From: CAXMQZ01 sp963719055 | GTDB taxonomy: Bacteria > Acidobacteriota > Thermoanaerobaculia > Multivoradales > JAHEKO01 | Length of the DNA: 64,000 nucleotides | NCBI GenBank assembly: GCA_963719055.1 | Contig: CAVRAU010000023.1 | Coordinates: 124,001 to 188,000 of the forward strand | Direction: 5' to 3' | In this document: positions 19,101 through 28,189 of the stretch, piece after piece | Layout: every line of letters starts with the position of its first letter | Position numbering within the stretch: the first letter of the stretch is position 1 | Notes under the pieces: generated by a model | What the model saw: only the letters and a program-made list of their open reading frames with translations | Database searches by the model: none | Told to the model about the DNA's origin: nothing | Program-made: the position numbers and the translations under genes

Positions 19101-19680
19101 CTAGGCCTCTGCGCTCTCAAGATTGTCCAGGAACAACGTCGAGACACTGATGCGTACCCGAACATCCGTGCTTTTACCGCCTGTCTCGCTGACTCCTATC
19201 TCGTCGAGGATCAAGAACTGCTCCGAGCGCTCGAGGGCATAGATGAATCGCCGCAACTCCTTGTAGCTGCCCTCCGCCGAAAACACGATGGAGCGGCGCA
19301 CGAGCTCGAACTCCTCCAGCGCCTCGTCAGGGTACCGAAAGCCCGATGCTTTCACACCCGCGGCTCGTGCCATGGTCTTGACCTCGGCGATCACCTGGGT
19401 CAGCCGGTCGGCCTCGGAAGACAACCACCGTCCATAGAATTCCTCTACCCGAAGCCGATTGGTTTCGGCCTTCGCCCAGACGTCATCCAGAGCGGCCCGG
19501 TGCGCCTGCAATTCGGCCAGCGTGGTGCTCAGCCTCTCGACTCGAGACAAGCGCAACTGGGTCTGTCCCGCGAGCAGAAACCGGTACGTCGACAACACGC
19601 CCAGATTTGACGAGCAGCAACAACAGACCCGGGAGCCAGAGCTTCAGCATCCGCCGCCACACCACTGCCGAGCCGATCAT
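19101..19680 (-). CDS. pilO: PilO-like assembly protein (frameshifted)
   Basis: About 192 residues after correction. A short cytoplasmic tail, one membrane helix (LKLWLPGLLLLLV), a periplasmic coiled coil (RVERLSTTLAELQAHRAALDD) and a ferredoxin-like domain (GVKASGFRYPDEALEEFELVRRSIVFSAEGSYKELRRFIYALERS), the PilO/GspM layout. One extra A in an AAA run near 19607 splits the membrane helix from the body. ATG 19680 overlaps the pilN stop (ATGA). It is expected to dimerise with PilN and link PilM to the PilP-like protein. Confidence 0.82.
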
Positions 19681-20354
19681 CCGTCACCCCCCGCCGAATC
19701 GGTTGCCAACGCCGCCTCTTCGACCGCGCTTTCCGCCGTCTCGGCACTTTCCTCGGGCATCACTGAGGGTAGGTAGAGAACGTTGAGATTGAACTCCAGA
19801 TGGCCGTCGTCTCGCTGGTTCTCTCCCATGAGATTCGGCAAGGTGAAACTCGAATGATCGAAGAGGTTGTCCACGAGCTGCAGCAGCTCCTCGGTTGTCT
19901 CGGCGCTGCCTTTCATATCGATGGCGATCAGATCCTGAAGGCGTGGATTCTTCGGCTTACCGCGACGCTCCTTCGAGGTTTTCGGCGATACCCGGTGCAG
20001 CTCGACGTTGGCTGGCAGAACCTCCTCCAGGCGATCGAACAACCGGCTCCAGGAAAACGTCCGGCGGGCGATCTCCTCGTTCAGGAAGACCACCTCTTCG
20101 TTCTGCTCGTCGAGATGCAGAGATGCGAGGTCAGCTTGCCCCTGCTTGATCGCTTCCTCCTCTGCCCCGATCTGCTCCTGCAGGCTCCTGATGGTTTGCC
20201 GCTGCTCGTTGTGAGCCGCAAGGTGGCGTTGATAGAGAAAGATGTTGATCGCCAACAGGGCCAGCGCCAGAATCCAGATCAAGAGCGTAGTCCGCTTCAC
20301 CGGTCGCTCATTGGCGAACGGTTGCGCAGCGAGATTGGGCCCCATGGTCCTCAT
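19677..20354 (-). CDS. pilN: PilN-like assembly protein
   Basis: 225 residues. The N-terminal cytoplasmic peptide MGPNLAAQPFANERPV carries the PilN motif (NLA-x-PF-N) that docks in PilM. A membrane helix (LLIWILALALLAINIFLY), a coiled coil (QRQTIRSLQEQIGAEEEAIKQG) and a periplasmic ferredoxin-like fold follow, with an Ala/Glu-rich tail. ATG 20354 overlaps the pilM stop (ATGA) and is preferred over a longer frame that would lie inside pilM. It forms the inner-membrane platform with PilO. No frameshift. Confidence 0.88.
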   Translation of the reverse strand: MRTMGPNLAAQPFANERPVKRTTLLIWILALALLAINIFLYQRHLAAHNEQRQTIRSLQEQIGAEEEAIKQGQADLASLHLDEQNEEVVFLNEEIARRTFSWSRLFDRLEEVLPANVELHRVSPKTSKERRGKPKNPRLQDLIAIDMKGSAETTEELLQLVDNLFDHSSFTLPNLMGENQRDDGHLEFNLNVLYLPSVMPEESAETAESAVEEAALATDSAGGDG

Positions 20355-21277
20355 GCGACCTCCTGCCTGGCGGCACCCAGCAAGGTTGCAACCTCGCATA
20401 GGGGCACCTCCGTGCCCGCCGTGCTCAGAGGCAGATTCTCCAGGCGCAGGGGATGGGCCGCGAGGCCGAAGCCGCCAGCCAGCCACCCGAGCCACCTCTC
20501 TTCGATCTCCCGGGGCCCGATGAGCAGGAGACGTCCGATCTCGCCACCTGGAAACTGCTCCCCCAGGTACATCTTCGTCAGCTTCAGATCGCGTTCCACC
20601 AGTTGTTGCGGGGGCTCGTCACCGGCCATCTGGGGCAAGGCCTTGAATCGATGCAACACGGGTTCGCCGTGGAGCACGAACGTCAGGCTGTAGCCCCGCG
20701 TCGACACGAAGGCCACGGCGCCCAACTCCACACCGCTGAGAACATCCCGAACCGCGGAGAGCAGGGTCAGACTCTCGCTCGAGATGTATCCCAGATGAAT
20801 CCCGCGATCCTCGAAGACCCCTTCCAGTTGCCTCAGGAGCCCTTCCAGTCCAAAACCCAGCAGCACACGACCGTTCCCAAACCTGTTTCTGGGAGAAGTC
20901 ATGGTGCCGCGAACCCGCAGCTCCTCGACTCGGAAGGGCACCGTTCTTTGCAGCTTCCACTTCAGGACCTCCTCCCGGGCCTCGCCTTTGCGAGGCAAAT
21001 CCTCACTTTCGACGAGAGCGATGCGCAGCCAGGGATCCGGCAGGATCAGTGAACCCTCTTGCACCTCACCCTCCATGCCTTCCTGGAGCTCGGCCACCGC
21101 CGACCGAAATCTCTCCGGATCGTGGATCGGACCGCCGACGGGTCCGGCTGCAAAGAGATCGGGATCGAGATCCACGGCTTGATAGTCCGCCAGCTCATAG
21201 CCGAAACTCTGGCGCTCGAAGCGGGCAAAGCGCAGCTGGGTCTCGTCCACGGAGAAGACGGCCGGTGGTAACGGCAT
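20351..21277 (-). CDS. pilM: PilM-like cytoplasmic ATPase-fold protein
   Basis: About 308 residues with the FtsA/actin-like layout of PilM/GspL. It has PPAVFSVDETQLRFARFE near the start, VLKWKLQRTVPFRVEELRVR in the middle (typical PilM KWKxxRxxPF motif), VAFVSTRGYSLTFVLHGEPVLHR (phosphate-2-like segment) and GRLLLIGPREIEERWLGWL. The classic N-terminal VGLDIG phosphate loop is replaced by FSVDET, so nucleotide binding may be altered. Start ATG 21277 is preceded by CTGGAG and lies 23 bases inside the upstream gene-end interval after gspE; a longer frame would run into gspE. It binds the PilN peptide and couples to GspE. Confidence 0.82.
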   Translation of the reverse strand: MPLPPAVFSVDETQLRFARFERQSFGYELADYQAVDLDPDLFAAGPVGGPIHDPERFRSAVAELQEGMEGEVQEGSLILPDPWLRIALVESEDLPRKGEAREEVLKWKLQRTVPFRVEELRVRGTMTSPRNRFGNGRVLLGFGLEGLLRQLEGVFEDRGIHLGYISSESLTLLSAVRDVLSGVELGAVAFVSTRGYSLTFVLHGEPVLHRFKALPQMAGDEPPQQLVERDLKLTKMYLGEQFPGGEIGRLLLIGPREIEERWLGWLAGGFGLAAHPLRLENLPLSTAGTEVPLCEVATLLGAARQEVA

Positions 21278-21299
21278 CGGCTCCAGGCCAAAGAACCTC

Positions 21300-22949
21300 T
21301 TAGTCCACGAAGGTAACTTTATTGATCTCACGTAGCGTCGTGACTCCATGAAACGCCCGCTCCAGCGCGGACTCCCGCAGAAAGACCATGCCCTCTTCCT
21401 TGGCCGCCCTCTTGATCTCCGATGCCGGGCGGCGATCCAGAATCAGCTCGCGGATCCGATCGGAAAGATCGAGCAGCTCGGAGATGGCCGATCGGCCGAG
21501 GAACCCGCTGCCGCTGCATTCGAGGCATCCCCGGCCTTCGTAGAACGGATGGTTGGCATAGACATCCGGGTCGAGCCCGCTCTCGACCAGCAACTCCCGG
21601 GAGACCTCGGCCGGTCGCCGGCAGTTGGTGCAGATCTTGCGCACCAACCGCTGCGCCAGGACACAGTTGAGCGCCGAAACGAAGTTGTATAGATCCACAT
21701 TCATGTTCAGAAAACGTCCCAACACATCGACGACGTTGTTGGCATGCACGGTGGTAAAGACCAGGTGACCGGTCAGGGCTGACTGCACCGCGATCTGCGC
21801 GGTCTCGACGTCTCGGATCTCACCGACCATGATCTTGTCGGGATCGTGTCGCAGAATCGAACGCAGACCGCGAGCAAAGGTCAGACCTTTCTTCTCGTTG
21901 ACCGGTATCTGCGTGATGCCGCGAAGCTGATACTCGACAGGATCCTCGATGGTTACGATCTTGTCCTCCGAGGACTGGATCTCCGACAAGCACGCGTAGA
22001 GGGTGGTCGTCTTACCGGAACCGGTGGGACCCGTCACCAGAACCATGCCGTAGGGCTCGCGGATGAACTTGCGAATCTTGTCGATGGTGCCGCCGTCGAG
22101 ACCGAGAACATCGAGCCGCAGGTTCTTGAACTCCTTGCTCATCGACTCCTTGTCGAGGATTCGGATCACCGCGTCCTCGCCGTGCACCGATGGCATGATG
22201 GAGACTCGGAAGTCGATGTTTCGCCCTTCGAACCGGAGCTTGAACCGACCGTCCTGCGGCACCCGTTTCTCGGCAATGTCCAATTCGGACATCACCTTGA
22301 TGCGGCTGATGATCGTCTGGTGATGCCGCTTGTCGATGGGCTCCATCGCTTGGTAGAGAACGCCATCGATGCGGTACTTCATGATGACTTCCGACTCGCG
22401 GGTCTCGATATGGATATCGCTGGCCCGCCGCTGAATGGCGTTGAAGATGGCGGAGTCCACCAACTTGATGATGGGACTACTGTCGGTCGTAATCCGATCG
22501 AGGGAGAGGATCTCTTCTCCATCCGAATCCTCCTGAACCAATTGCAGGCGGAAATCCTCCGTTGCCTCGTCCAGCACCCGCTGGGCGCTCTCCGACTTCT
22601 GCAGGATTTCCTCGATCGCCGAGCGCGCGCCGACCCGCACCTCCAGGGGTTGGTTCAGCAGCAGCTCCAGCTCGTCCTGCTTGGTGACATCGCTGGGATC
22701 CGACATGACCACCGCCAGCCGGCCAGCCAATTGGCGATCCGGAATGAACGAATAGCGCAGCATGAGATCGAAGGGAATCGAGCGCAGCAGGTCGTTGTCG
22801 ATCCTGAACCGGCTCATATCCACCAACTCCAGACCGAGACGCTCGGCCAGCACCGCCGCCTCCCGTTCCTCTCGCTGCTGCTTCGCTGCGAGCTCTCCTG
22901 CTGCGTCAACCAAGGCGATGGGGCTGTTCGGGGAATCCAGATTCATCAC
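21300..22949 (-). CDS. gspE: Type II/IV assembly ATPase GspE/PilB
   Basis: 549-residue secretion NTPase that powers pseudopilus or pilus extension. An N-terminal GspE_N (MshEN-like) domain precedes the ATPase: Walker A GPTGSGKTTTLY (K313), Asp box EDPVEYQLRGITQIPVNEK, Walker B LRHDPDKIMVGEIRD, His box TGHLVFTTVHAN. A zinc-binding four-cysteine element follows (CTNCRRP ... CLECSGSG), as in GspE/PilB rather than PilT, so this is an assembly, not a retraction, motor. ATG 22949 overlaps gspF by 4 bases. No frameshift. Confidence 0.95.
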   Translation of the reverse strand: MMNLDSPNSPIALVDAAGELAAKQQREEREAAVLAERLGLELVDMSRFRIDNDLLRSIPFDLMLRYSFIPDRQLAGRLAVVMSDPSDVTKQDELELLLNQPLEVRVGARSAIEEILQKSESAQRVLDEATEDFRLQLVQEDSDGEEILSLDRITTDSSPIIKLVDSAIFNAIQRRASDIHIETRESEVIMKYRIDGVLYQAMEPIDKRHHQTIISRIKVMSELDIAEKRVPQDGRFKLRFEGRNIDFRVSIMPSVHGEDAVIRILDKESMSKEFKNLRLDVLGLDGGTIDKIRKFIREPYGMVLVTGPTGSGKTTTLYACLSEIQSSEDKIVTIEDPVEYQLRGITQIPVNEKKGLTFARGLRSILRHDPDKIMVGEIRDVETAQIAVQSALTGHLVFTTVHANNVVDVLGRFLNMNVDLYNFVSALNCVLAQRLVRKICTNCRRPAEVSRELLVESGLDPDVYANHPFYEGRGCLECSGSGFLGRSAISELLDLSDRIRELILDRRPASEIKRAAKEEGMVFLRESALERAFHGVTTLREINKVTFVD

Positions 22950-24162
22950 TCAACCGATCCAAGAAGACTGAAAAGAGGTAGATACACCGAAATCAAGAGT
23001 GTGGCGATGATGATGCCCATGAGGACCAACATGACCGGCTCCAGCAGGCTCAGAACCCGCTGCAGACGCGTCTCCACTTCCTCATCGAGAAAATCCGAGA
23101 CATCGGACAGCATGACATCGAGCGATCCCGTCGCTTCGCCCACCTCCACCATGTCGACCAGAATCTCCGGCACCGCTCCCGTGGACTCCAGGGTCTCGGC
23201 CAGGGCTTTGCCCTCACGCACCGAATCGGTGGTTGGAGCCAGCTGCCCCCTGAGATGGAGATTGCTCACCGCTTTGACCGACACCTCCATCGAGCTGACC
23301 AGAGGAATCCCTCCGGCCAACAGGGTGGACAGGGAACGGCAGAACTCCGACAGCGCCAGACGGTGGAAGAGCGTCACCCAGGAAAGGGATCTGTGAGCAG
23401 CAGTCGAGAGAGCGTCAGACGGCCAGTCTCCGAGCGCGCGTACTGCAGAAAGGCGACCGTGCCGACGACCAGGACGATCAGGATCACCACGATATGTTCC
23501 TTGACAAACAGCGAGAAGCCCATGGTGATCTTGGTCACCAGCGGCAGATCCACGTTCAGCGTCGAGAAGAAATCGGTGAAGTTGGGCAACACAAAGACGG
23601 TCATCACGGCGATCAGACCCAGGGAGAGTCCCACCAACGCCGCCGGATAGACCATCGCCGATGTCACTCGTTTGCGGGTCTCCAGCTCCAGCTTGAGATG
23701 GCGCACGAATCGGCGGATCACCTGTTCCATCTCACCGCTGCGTTCGCCGGCCTTCAGGGTCGCCGGATAGAGACCGGGAAATCGATCACCGTAGGCCGCA
23801 ATGGCGGTCGACAGATCCTCTCCGCTTCTCACCTGATCGCGAACCTGGGTCAGGATCTGTTTGAAGACCGGGTTGCGCTGGCGGGAAAGCACCAGCTCGA
23901 GGGCCTGCAGCATCGGTAGACCCGACCGCAGCAAGGCAGCCAGCTCCTGATTGAAGATCATCAGATCCCGCGGACTGATCTTCTGGTTCCGTGCCCCGAG
24001 GGTCGGGAGCCGCAATCGCCCCATCAATCCCCGACGACGAATCTCGAACAGATGATAGCCCTGGTTGGTGAGATCCTTCTTCAGCGTCGTCTCGTCATGG
24101 GCTTCCATCACCTCTTCGATGACCTGTCCCGTCGGAGTTCCCAATTTGCAGATGAATTGCAT
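22946..24162 (-). CDS. gspF: Type II secretion / type IV pilus platform protein GspF/PilC (frameshifted)
   Basis: About 405 residues, the inner-membrane platform protein. Two GspF domains are visible: FNQELAALLRSGLPMLQALELV...AGERSGEMEQVIRRF in the first half and EFCRSLSTLLAGGIPLVSSMEV...EVGEATGSLDVMLSDVSDFLDEEVE in the second, with the membrane helices VGLSLGLIAVMTVFVLP, HIVVILIVLVVGTVAF and LVLMGIIIATLLISVYLPLF. One or two indels near 23372-23395 separate the halves; a third frame encodes IPFLG exactly at the junction, suggesting two closely spaced errors. ATG 24162 lies 8 bases after the anti-sigma stop. Confidence 0.9.
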
Positions 24163-24169
24163 TCGACTC

Positions 24170-24961
24170 TCAGTTCTCCGACAACCGAGCGACAGATTCA
24201 TCCGCGGCGTAGGTCAGGAGCAACCACAGCTGCTCCTCGTCCTCGTCGGCCGGCGTCACGCCAACAATCAGGGGGGAATTGGGCAATGGCTGCAAGTGGG
24301 CGCTGAACAGAGCGACCTCGCCTTGTTGGTCAGAGTGCAATAACTGGAAACTCCTCAATACCGGGCCACCCATCGATATCTCTCCGGGCCAGCTGAACCG
24401 AATTCGGTACCCGTGTCCCAGATCGCGGTCCACCCTTTCGCCCGCGTGGGTAGCGATCTCCAGGTGAGAAACCGTGTGCAGGGTCGGAGATCTCGACAGA
24501 TCGGACACCCGCGTGGATCGCGCCAACTCCACCTGCAGCTTCACCACCGCACCGTCGATGGCGGCTCGCGGAACGTTCACCAGCCCGGAACCGACTCCGA
24601 CGGCTCCCGCGAACGGGACCTCTTCAGGAGTCTGTCGCTCCGAGCGCATGGGTATCAGGACAATGGCCATCAGCACCATGGCGGCGAGGGCACCCACCGC
24701 CAGACCTCGGCGAGACCAGGAGGCCTCCATGGCTCGCACCCGCCGCATGGCCTGCACCGTGCGCCGAATCTCCTCGATTTCCCCTTCCTCGATCTTTTCC
24801 TCCGGTAGCAAGGAAAAGACCACTGTGGGATCCGCCTCGGCAGCAGCCCGGCGACAAGAGGGACAGCCCTGGAGATGGATCAAATACTCCTCGCGTCGAG
24901 ACCCGGCCAGCTCATCGACGCTCTCGGCCCGAAGCAGATCCCGCCAGCGGGCACAGCTCAC
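24170..24961 (-). CDS. Putative membrane anti-sigma factor with zinc-finger-like motif
   Basis: About 263 residues. The N-terminus has a ZAS/zf-HC2-like pattern: SCARWRDLL ... HLQGCPSCRRA (His-x3-Cys-x2-Cys). A cytoplasmic helical region, one membrane helix (GLAVGALAAMVLMAIVLIP) and an extracytoplasmic domain of about 150 residues follow (VELARSTRVSDLSRSPTLHTVSHLEIATHAG; RIRFSWPGEISMGGPVLRSFQLL). A GTG start at 24961 overlaps the sigma-factor stop (GTGA); an in-frame ATG at 24988 is an alternative. Position next to an ECF sigma gene makes an anti-sigma role likely, but this is inferred; no direct family name is secure for the outer domain. Confidence 0.75.
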   Translation of the reverse strand: MSCARWRDLLRAESVDELAGSRREEYLIHLQGCPSCRRAAAEADPTVVFSLLPEEKIEEGEIEEIRRTVQAMRRVRAMEASWSRRGLAVGALAAMVLMAIVLIPMRSERQTPEEVPFAGAVGVGSGLVNVPRAAIDGAVVKLQVELARSTRVSDLSRSPTLHTVSHLEIATHAGERVDRDLGHGYRIRFSWPGEISMGGPVLRSFQLLHSDQQGEVALFSAHLQPLPNSPLIVGVTPADEDEEQLWLLLTYAADESVARLSEN

Positions 24962-25605
24962 TGGATCGGCCCGCCCTGATCTGTGCAATCCCAGCCTGTG
25001 GGGGCGTACTCTGGATAGCGTCGCACCAACTCTTGGCGCAGATGCTTGCGCGCGGCAAACAGGTGGTTGCGGACCGTCGAGGCCTTGCAGCCCAGAATCT
25101 GGCCCACCTCGTCCGATCCCAGTCGCTCGACGCCTGCCAGCAGAAACACCAATCGTTGCCTCTCGGTCAAGCCCTCTGACAGACGTTCCAGAATCTCAGT
25201 GACTTCCCGGTCCCCGAGATCGGCCAGCGTCCGAGCTCCCGGATTCTTGAGACTCCTCAGGTGGGTCCCCAGGGGTCGCAAGGCCTGCTCCCGGGTCCGG
25301 CGCCAGCGCACCTGGTCGATGGCGAGGTTGACGGCGATACGGAAGATCCAGGTATTCGGACTCCACCGGGTATCGAAACTCTGTCGTTTCTCCCACACCC
25401 GCAGAAAGACCACCTGAACGATATCTCGCGCCTCCTCCCGATCCCGCGTTATGCGTGTGACCACTTGCAGGAGGGGCGGTGTTTTGCGACGGATCAGCTC
25501 GTCGAAAGCCCTCTCATCACCGTCCTGCACCGCAGTCATGACCTCGGTGTCCGCGGCTGCGGTCCAGGATTGCTGCGGACGTGAAGTGTAGAGGTGAAAA
25601 GGCAC
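24958..25605 (-). CDS. ECF-type RNA polymerase sigma factor
   Basis: 215 residues. Region 2 is clear (DGDERAFDELIRRKTPPLL..VTRITRDREEARDIVQVVFLRVWEKRQSFD ... NTWIFRIAVNLAIDQVRWRR) and region 4 carries the helix-turn-helix (LTERQRLVFLLAGVERLGSDEVGQILGCKASTVRNHLFAARKHLRQEL). There is no region 1 or 3, as in group IV sigma factors. It heads the operon sigma, anti-sigma, gspF, gspE, pilMNO, pilP-like, secretin, pseudopilins, so it probably controls this machine or a regulon linked to it. The start codon is GTG at 25605. A perfect 15-bp palindrome lies 16 bases upstream. Confidence 0.93.
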   Translation of the reverse strand: MPFHLYTSRPQQSWTAAADTEVMTAVQDGDERAFDELIRRKTPPLLQVVTRITRDREEARDIVQVVFLRVWEKRQSFDTRWSPNTWIFRIAVNLAIDQVRWRRTREQALRPLGTHLRSLKNPGARTLADLGDREVTEILERLSEGLTERQRLVFLLAGVERLGSDEVGQILGCKASTVRNHLFAARKHLRQELVRRYPEYAPTGWDCTDQGGPIQ

Positions 25606-25620
25606 GTGTATCCCTATCTC

Positions 25621-25635
25621 GATCGACAGTCGATC
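25621..25635. promoter_or_regulatory. Perfect palindrome upstream of the ECF sigma gene
   Basis: GATCGAC-A-GTCGATC, 7-bp arms and 1-base centre, 16 bases from the sigma start codon in the 266-base interval between sigma and waaA (25606-25871). It could be an operator or part of a hairpin in the leader. I see no convincing GGAAC/GTC ECF promoter pair around it, and nothing else in the interval. Confidence 0.35.
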
Positions 25636-25871
25636 AACGGTTCATACGGCCGTCGATCCGGCATCGTCTATGCATCTCGCGAATCGCCGAAGCTCTGCCA
25701 TCGGTGATCCCACCCGGCGGCTTCCCGAAACACCCGTACGATGACGATTCTGTGAAGATAGAATGCACGTGCGCCGGGAAGAAACACCCGACCGCGGGCT
25801 CGCAACGGGCAACCGCCTGTGGCCGATTCGATTATACGGGACAGGTGCCCTGTTGCCTTGTTGCAAATTCC

Positions 25872-27155
25872 ATGTGGTTCCTCTACCAGATTGCCACGAC
25901 ATGTGTCTTGTTGGTTGTCGGGCCCTTCCTGCTGCTCCGTCGCGGCCGGCACTATCTGGGCAGCCTGCCGGGGCGTCTGGGCCGCTACACCGGCGAGGCT
26001 CCCGACGCTCCCTTGTGGGTTCACGCCGTGTCCGTGGGTGAGGTAGGAGTCGCTCACACTCTGATTCGGGGTCTGCCCGCGCATCTGCCTCTGCTGATCA
26101 CCACCGTGACGCCCACGGGTCAGGCACTGGCCAAGCGCTTGTTCAAAGATCGCGCAGCCGTCGCCTATCTGCCTTTCGATCTGGGACCCATCGTCGAGAG
26201 ATTCCTCGACCACTACTCCCCCAGAGCGCTGGTCCTCGTCGAGGGCGACCTGTGGCCGCTGTTGCTCTCGCGGGTCCAAGCGCGCGGGCTTCCCATCGCC
26301 GTTGTCAATGGTCGGGTCAGTGATCGTAGCTTTCGGCGCATGACCCGGCTCGAGCCCCTTCTCGGACCGATCTTCGGACCTGTGGACCGGTTCGGCATGC
26401 AATCAGAAGCGGACCGTAAGCGGCTCCTAGATCTCGGCGTGCCCGCTGAACGAGTTGTGGTTTCCGGCAATCTGAAGTTCGAGACACCGACTCAAAAGGC
26501 CAAGCCGGAACTGGCTGAAGCCATTCGGAACCTGGCTGCGGGTAGGCCCATCTTGGTCGTGGGTTCTACCATGTCGGGGGAGGAAGAGGAGATTTTGGCG
26601 GCTTTTCGACAGATCGGAGGTGGGAAAAGAGCCCTACTCGTGCTGGCTCCCCGTCACCCTGAGCGCTGGAACGAGGTTGCGGCGTTGGTGCAGGCAAGGG
26701 GGCAGTCTCTGACCCGACGCACGGATCTGACCGCCGCCTCCGCGGCCACAGACATCTTGCTCCTGGATAGCCTCGGTGAGTTGGCGGCGATCTATGAAGT
26801 GGGCCTCGGCTGCTTTATCGGTGGCACGCTGGTGCCCACAGGGGGGCACAACCCGCTGGAAGCGGCGCTGCACGGTGTGGCCATCAGCGTCGGTCCGTCG
26901 ATGGAGAACTTTCGCGAGATCGCCGCCGCTTTCGAGAGCGGCACCGCCTGGCAACAAGTTGTCAGTACCGATGAATTGGCCCAGGTCTGGAATACGTGGA
27001 TCTCTGAACCGGAAGAAGCCGCCGCGCTCGGTAGAAGAGGATTGAGCGTCGTCGCGGCAAACCGGGGTAGCCTGCGGACCACGACAGCCCTGCTGGAGTC
27101 ACTCGTAGATCTGGGAGCTTCGAACGACCCCATCCCATCGGATACATCATCGTGA
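25872..27155 (+). CDS. waaA: 3-deoxy-D-manno-octulosonic acid (Kdo) transferase
   Basis: Adds Kdo from CMP-Kdo to lipid IVA at the inner membrane. 427 residues, GT30 family. The N-terminal membrane anchor (FLYQIATTCVLLVVGPFLLL) precedes two Rossmann-like domains. Landmarks: APLWVHAVSVGEVGVAHTLI, TTVTPTGQALAKRLF, YLPFDLGPIVERFL, VEGDLWPLLL, VVVSGNLKFE, GSTMSGEEE, LAPRHPERW and GGTLVPTGGHNPLEAA. ATG 25872; a longer open frame upstream to 25581 is low-complexity and rejected. The stop overlaps lpxK (GTGA). It shows that the organism makes LPS. Confidence 0.96.
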   Translation: MWFLYQIATTCVLLVVGPFLLLRRGRHYLGSLPGRLGRYTGEAPDAPLWVHAVSVGEVGVAHTLIRGLPAHLPLLITTVTPTGQALAKRLFKDRAAVAYLPFDLGPIVERFLDHYSPRALVLVEGDLWPLLLSRVQARGLPIAVVNGRVSDRSFRRMTRLEPLLGPIFGPVDRFGMQSEADRKRLLDLGVPAERVVVSGNLKFETPTQKAKPELAEAIRNLAAGRPILVVGSTMSGEEEEILAAFRQIGGGKRALLVLAPRHPERWNEVAALVQARGQSLTRRTDLTAASAATDILLLDSLGELAAIYEVGLGCFIGGTLVPTGGHNPLEAALHGVAISVGPSMENFREIAAAFESGTAWQQVVSTDELAQVWNTWISEPEEAAALGRRGLSVVAANRGSLRTTTALLESLVDLGASNDPIPSDTSS

Positions 27156-28189
27156 AAGCCGTCGCCTCCACGACCCTCCCGCCACGATCGCCTTGGCAAC
27201 TCCTGTATGGGGCAGCCCACAAATTGCGGTGGCACTGGTACGTCCGACGAGCGCGGCGACTGTCCCGACCGGTGATCAGCGTCGGCAATCTGCATTGGGG
27301 CGGCGCCGGCAAGACACCGGTGGTGGCGGCCATCGCTCGACACCTGACCCAGCGTGGACTGCGTACCGCGATCCTCTCCCGGGGTTATGGCAGGCAAGAC
27401 AAGAGGGTCCGCGTAGTGAGTACCGGCGAAGGTCCTCTGCTCGGACCCCTGGTGGCCGGCGACGAGCCGGTCTTGCTGGCCGGTGAGTTGCCAGGCGTGG
27501 CTGTTGTGGTCGGCCGAGACCGATACGAGGCTGGCCGCCACGCCCTGGAACGCCTCGACCCCGCCCCGCAGGTCTTTTTGCTCGATGACGGCTTTTCCCA
27601 TCTCGGTCTCTTCCGAGATATCGATCTGGTTGTCTTCCCTTCGGATGATCCTCTGGCAGGGGGCAGGCTGCTGCCGGGGGGCAGGCTCCGCGAGCCTCTC
27701 GCCGCCATGGAACGAGCCGACGCGGCCCTGATGGTAGGCATGCAGGATGCCGCAGCTCAGCAGTTGGCCAACGGGCTGCGCCCCTTCGGATTCACTGGGC
27801 CAGCGTTCGCGTGCGAGCTCCAGACCCTAGCCGCGCAGATGGCCGAAGGCGGAGACTTGTCGCCGGGAAGTCGGGTACTGGTGGTCGCTGCGATCGCCCG
27901 GCCCGAGCGTTTCATCGCGGCGGTGCGGCAAACAGACTTCCCCATCTCCGAGGTGCTCACATTTCCGGATCACCACAAGTATCCGGATCGCAGCCTGCAG
28001 CAGATACGGACAGCCTGGGAGGAGTCCGGGGCCGACGCCGTCCTCACCACTTCCAAGGACCGGGTCAAGCTCTTGCGGCGACTCGATCTTCCCTTGGCAG
28101 AGCTGCCCTTGCGGGCCCGGCCTATCGACTCGTTCTGGACCTGGCTGTCACGGCAACTCGATCAGCAGATGGCGGAGACTCGAGCGTGA
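27152..28189 (+). CDS. lpxK: Tetraacyldisaccharide 4'-kinase
   Basis: Phosphorylates the 4' position of the lipid A precursor. 345 residues. The Walker A variant VGNLHWGGAGKTPVV and the motifs LSRGYGR, GDEPVLLA, LLDDGFSH, DDPLAGGRLLPGGRLREPL and FPDHHKY are all diagnostic. The GTG start overlaps the waaA stop (GTGA) and its stop overlaps waaF in the same manner, so waaA-lpxK-waaF is a translationally coupled operon. No frameshift. Confidence 0.96.
   Translation: MKAVASTTLPPRSPWQLLYGAAHKLRWHWYVRRARRLSRPVISVGNLHWGGAGKTPVVAAIARHLTQRGLRTAILSRGYGRQDKRVRVVSTGEGPLLGPLVAGDEPVLLAGELPGVAVVVGRDRYEAGRHALERLDPAPQVFLLDDGFSHLGLFRDIDLVVFPSDDPLAGGRLLPGGRLREPLAAMERADAALMVGMQDAAAQQLANGLRPFGFTGPAFACELQTLAAQMAEGGDLSPGSRVLVVAAIARPERFIAAVRQTDFPISEVLTFPDHHKYPDRSLQQIRTAWEESGADAVLTTSKDRVKLLRRLDLPLAELPLRARPIDSFWTWLSRQLDQQMAETRA

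Noticed and set aside
21846..23396. 516-codon plus-strand open frame
   Set aside because: Antisense to gspE and gspF, which carry every ATPase and platform motif.
25581..25871. 97-codon N-terminal extension of waaA
   Set aside because: Low-complexity, overlaps the sigma-factor start on the other strand, and the conserved membrane anchor begins at ATG 25872.
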